Source: Gammaproteobacteria bacterium (GTDB taxonomy: Bacteria; Pseudomonadota; Gammaproteobacteria; JAABTG01). From it: a stretch of 23,161 nucleotides of DNA. Both the position numbers and the translations under genes were made by a program. This document shows, piece by piece, positions 22,088 through 23,161 of the stretch. The notes under the pieces are model-generated. The model did no database searches. It was not told the DNA's origin and saw nothing but the letters and a program-made list of their open reading frames with translations. Position 1 is the stretch's first letter; each line of letters begins with the position of its first letter. Location: NCBI GenBank assembly GCA_030066245.1, contig JASJBY010000020.1, positions 1-23,161 of the forward strand, written 5' to 3'.

Positions 22088-22841
22088 CGCCACGGAATTC
22101 TCCCCCCGGGCCCTGGGTGTTTCCCCTTGCCGAGCCTGCGTCACTCAGCACCGCATCAGCCAACGCCAACGCGGCGATGAGCCGGTCCAGATCCGCCTTC
22201 AGGAATTCTCGCTCGAAACCGCCGCCCACGTCCGTCACCTGACTGTCCGCCAGAGACGTGCCCACCTCCACCGCCCGCTTGCGAACCTGCTCGAAGGCGT
22301 TGCGAACGGAGGCCACGTCACCCATGCTGCTGCCGAACTGCATCTTGAGCTCTTCCCTTTCGCTCAACAGCTTATGCACCCGGCGGGTGCTGGCCATGAG
22401 CTCGGCACGAACCTGGGCAAGCTCCGCCGACAGACGGCTGACGGCGTCCGCGTCCGTCCTCGCATCCGGCACCGCGGGCGCCACCGCTGCCACGCCCTCC
22501 GCCAGCTCCCGGGATTCACACTCCACGGGCGGCGTCACCGGCACTGGCGGCGCCGCAGCGGACGACGCCTGCCGCTCCCGCACCCTCGGCGGCGTCCTTG
22601 CGCCGCGCCACGGCACGGCAGCCGCAGGCTGCGCGCCGGCGACCCTTGCCCTCCAGGGGTTGGCTGACGGGTGGGTTCGATGCCCCCTGTCCCAGCCTGC
22701 GCCCGGCATCATGGTGAACTGGCCGGGCGGTCGGGGAATGGGAGGTGGCGCCAGGAACGGCCCGGACCAGTACGCCACCACCCCGCCAGGCAGGGAAAGG
22801 GCAAGGACGATGGCGCCCGCGACGAGCAAGGTGTTTCGCAT
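22020..22841 (-). CDS. Exported coiled-coil protein of unknown function
   Basis: A 273-residue protein. The signal peptide M-R-N-T-L-L-V-A-G-A-I-V-L-A-L-S-L-P-G-G is followed by a Pro/Gly/Trp-rich low-complexity part (residues 25-110). A helical, probably coiled-coil stretch follows at about 125-190 (L-S-A-E-L-A-Q-V-R-A-E-L ... L-L-S-E-R-E-E-L), then a variable tail. ATG 22841 has the strong ribosome site AGGAAAGAAG; the open frame upstream is cysteine-rich and not protein-like. It is the first gene of the probable operon with the Trp-rich exported protein and TlpA. Its composition vaguely recalls structural envelope or sulfur-globule proteins, but this is not an identification. Confidence 0.75.
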   Translation of the reverse strand: MRNTLLVAGAIVLALSLPGGVVAYWSGPFLAPPPIPRPPGQFTMMPGAGWDRGHRTHPSANPWRARVAGAQPAAAVPWRGARTPPRVRERQASSAAAPPVPVTPPVECESRELAEGVAAVAPAVPDARTDADAVSRLSAELAQVRAELMASTRRVHKLLSEREELKMQFGSSMGDVASVRNAFEQVRKRAVEVGTSLADSQVTDVGGGFEREFLKADLDRLIAALALADAVLSDAGSARGNTQGPGGEFRGDDWRRPAGEADMVEAASFESDR

Positions 22842-23161
22842 AACTACTTCTTTCCTACAGGAGTCAACTGCGTGGCAACATACTCGCCGGCCCCGCAAAG
22901 CACCCGGGCCTGCAGATGACACCGACGAAGAGCCGTATTTTACGCCACATCCGAAGCACCGCCACCCCGTTTCAACCTGGTGTCGTGTCCCGCAAATGCG
23001 TCGAATTATGCGTGGCAAGGGTTTCGGCGGGATTCGCTCCAGGCTCCGAGTTTCGGCCAGTTTCGTTGCACACCCCGGGCCTCGCGACAGAACATCCCTG
23101 TCCTGACGCTCGGGGCGGTCGTCCCTCGACCGCCGCTGGGTCTGACGACCCTGCCCGCCCC
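22842..23161. other. 320-bp terminal intergenic region
   Basis: No gene was recognised. On the minus strand, TAAAAT at 22942-22937 could be a -10 element for the coiled-coil protein gene, but no good -35 accompanies it. The distal part (23085-23134) holds two hairpins: GACAG/CTGTC at 23088-23104 and an 8-bp stem at 23114-23134. It also holds the second copy of the 19-bp repeat. Confidence 0.4.
23019..23037. repeat. 19-bp direct repeat, copy 2
   Basis: Identical to 17247-17265 and in the same orientation. It lies upstream of the coiled-coil gene, so the two copies bracket all five minus-strand genes between them. Confidence 0.6.

Noticed and set aside
22020..22841. Sulfur globule structural protein
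   Set aside because: Pro/Gly/Trp-rich composition and a signal peptide alone are not enough; no recognised repeat of that family is visible.

Overview
The window is GC-rich, densely coding bacterial DNA. It holds a near-complete maturation and structural locus for a membrane-bound uptake [NiFe] hydrogenase. A redox/sulfur-relay operon is transcribed away from it on the other strand, and an apparently unrelated minus-strand block interrupts the last hyp gene. Gene order, the TusA-type carrier, HdrD/DsrMK-like modules, a REC-PAS-GGDEF-EAL protein and TlpA suggest a sulfur-oxidising, H2-using gammaproteobacterium of the Chromatiales/Ectothiorhodospiraceae kind. That placement is inference; no rRNA or marker gene is present.

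Region 1 (1-4845, minus): a four-gene operon read leftwards. It encodes a large FAD-linked oxidase fused to an HdrD/GlcF-like Fe-S module with an odd Met/Pro-rich tail, a TusA-like sulfur carrier, a NarI/DsrM-like cytochrome b, and an HdrD/DsrK-like Fe-S subunit that runs off the window edge. Region 2 (4846-5210): a divergent control region with a perfect CRP/FNR-geometry palindrome placed for class II activation of the left operon, a strong sigma-54-type -24/-12 element facing the hydrogenase, and a 24-bp dyad beside it.

Region 3 (5211-12110, plus): hupS-hupL-hupC-hupD-hupG-hupH-hupI-hupJ. The small subunit has all six proximal-cluster cysteines (mature C17, C19, C20, C115, C120, C149) of oxygen-tolerant group 1d enzymes. 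hupC is bracketed by two intergenic cassettes built from inverted heptanucleotide repeats. Region 4 (12111-17405, plus): a MITE-like element, then hypC-hypA-hypB-hypD, then a thioredoxin-CcdA-like membrane protein, an AT-rich island, a heptamer array, and a hypE that loses homology after about 156 residues. hypF, a complete hypE, hupF and hupK are not in the window.

Region 5 (17290-22841, minus): a REC-PAS-GGDEF-EAL protein, a PfkB-family kinase, and an apparent operon of two exported proteins of unknown function plus a TlpA-like thioredoxin. A 19-bp identical direct repeat lies at each end of this block (17247 and 23019). This suggests, without proving, that the block arrived by recombination at the hypE end.

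Working together: HupSL would oxidise H2 at the periplasmic face and pass electrons through HupC to quinone. HupD/G/H/I/J and HypA-D mature the enzyme, while HypE and HypF functions must come from elsewhere. The left operon looks like a second membrane-linked redox module, possibly coupled to sulfur carried by TusA.
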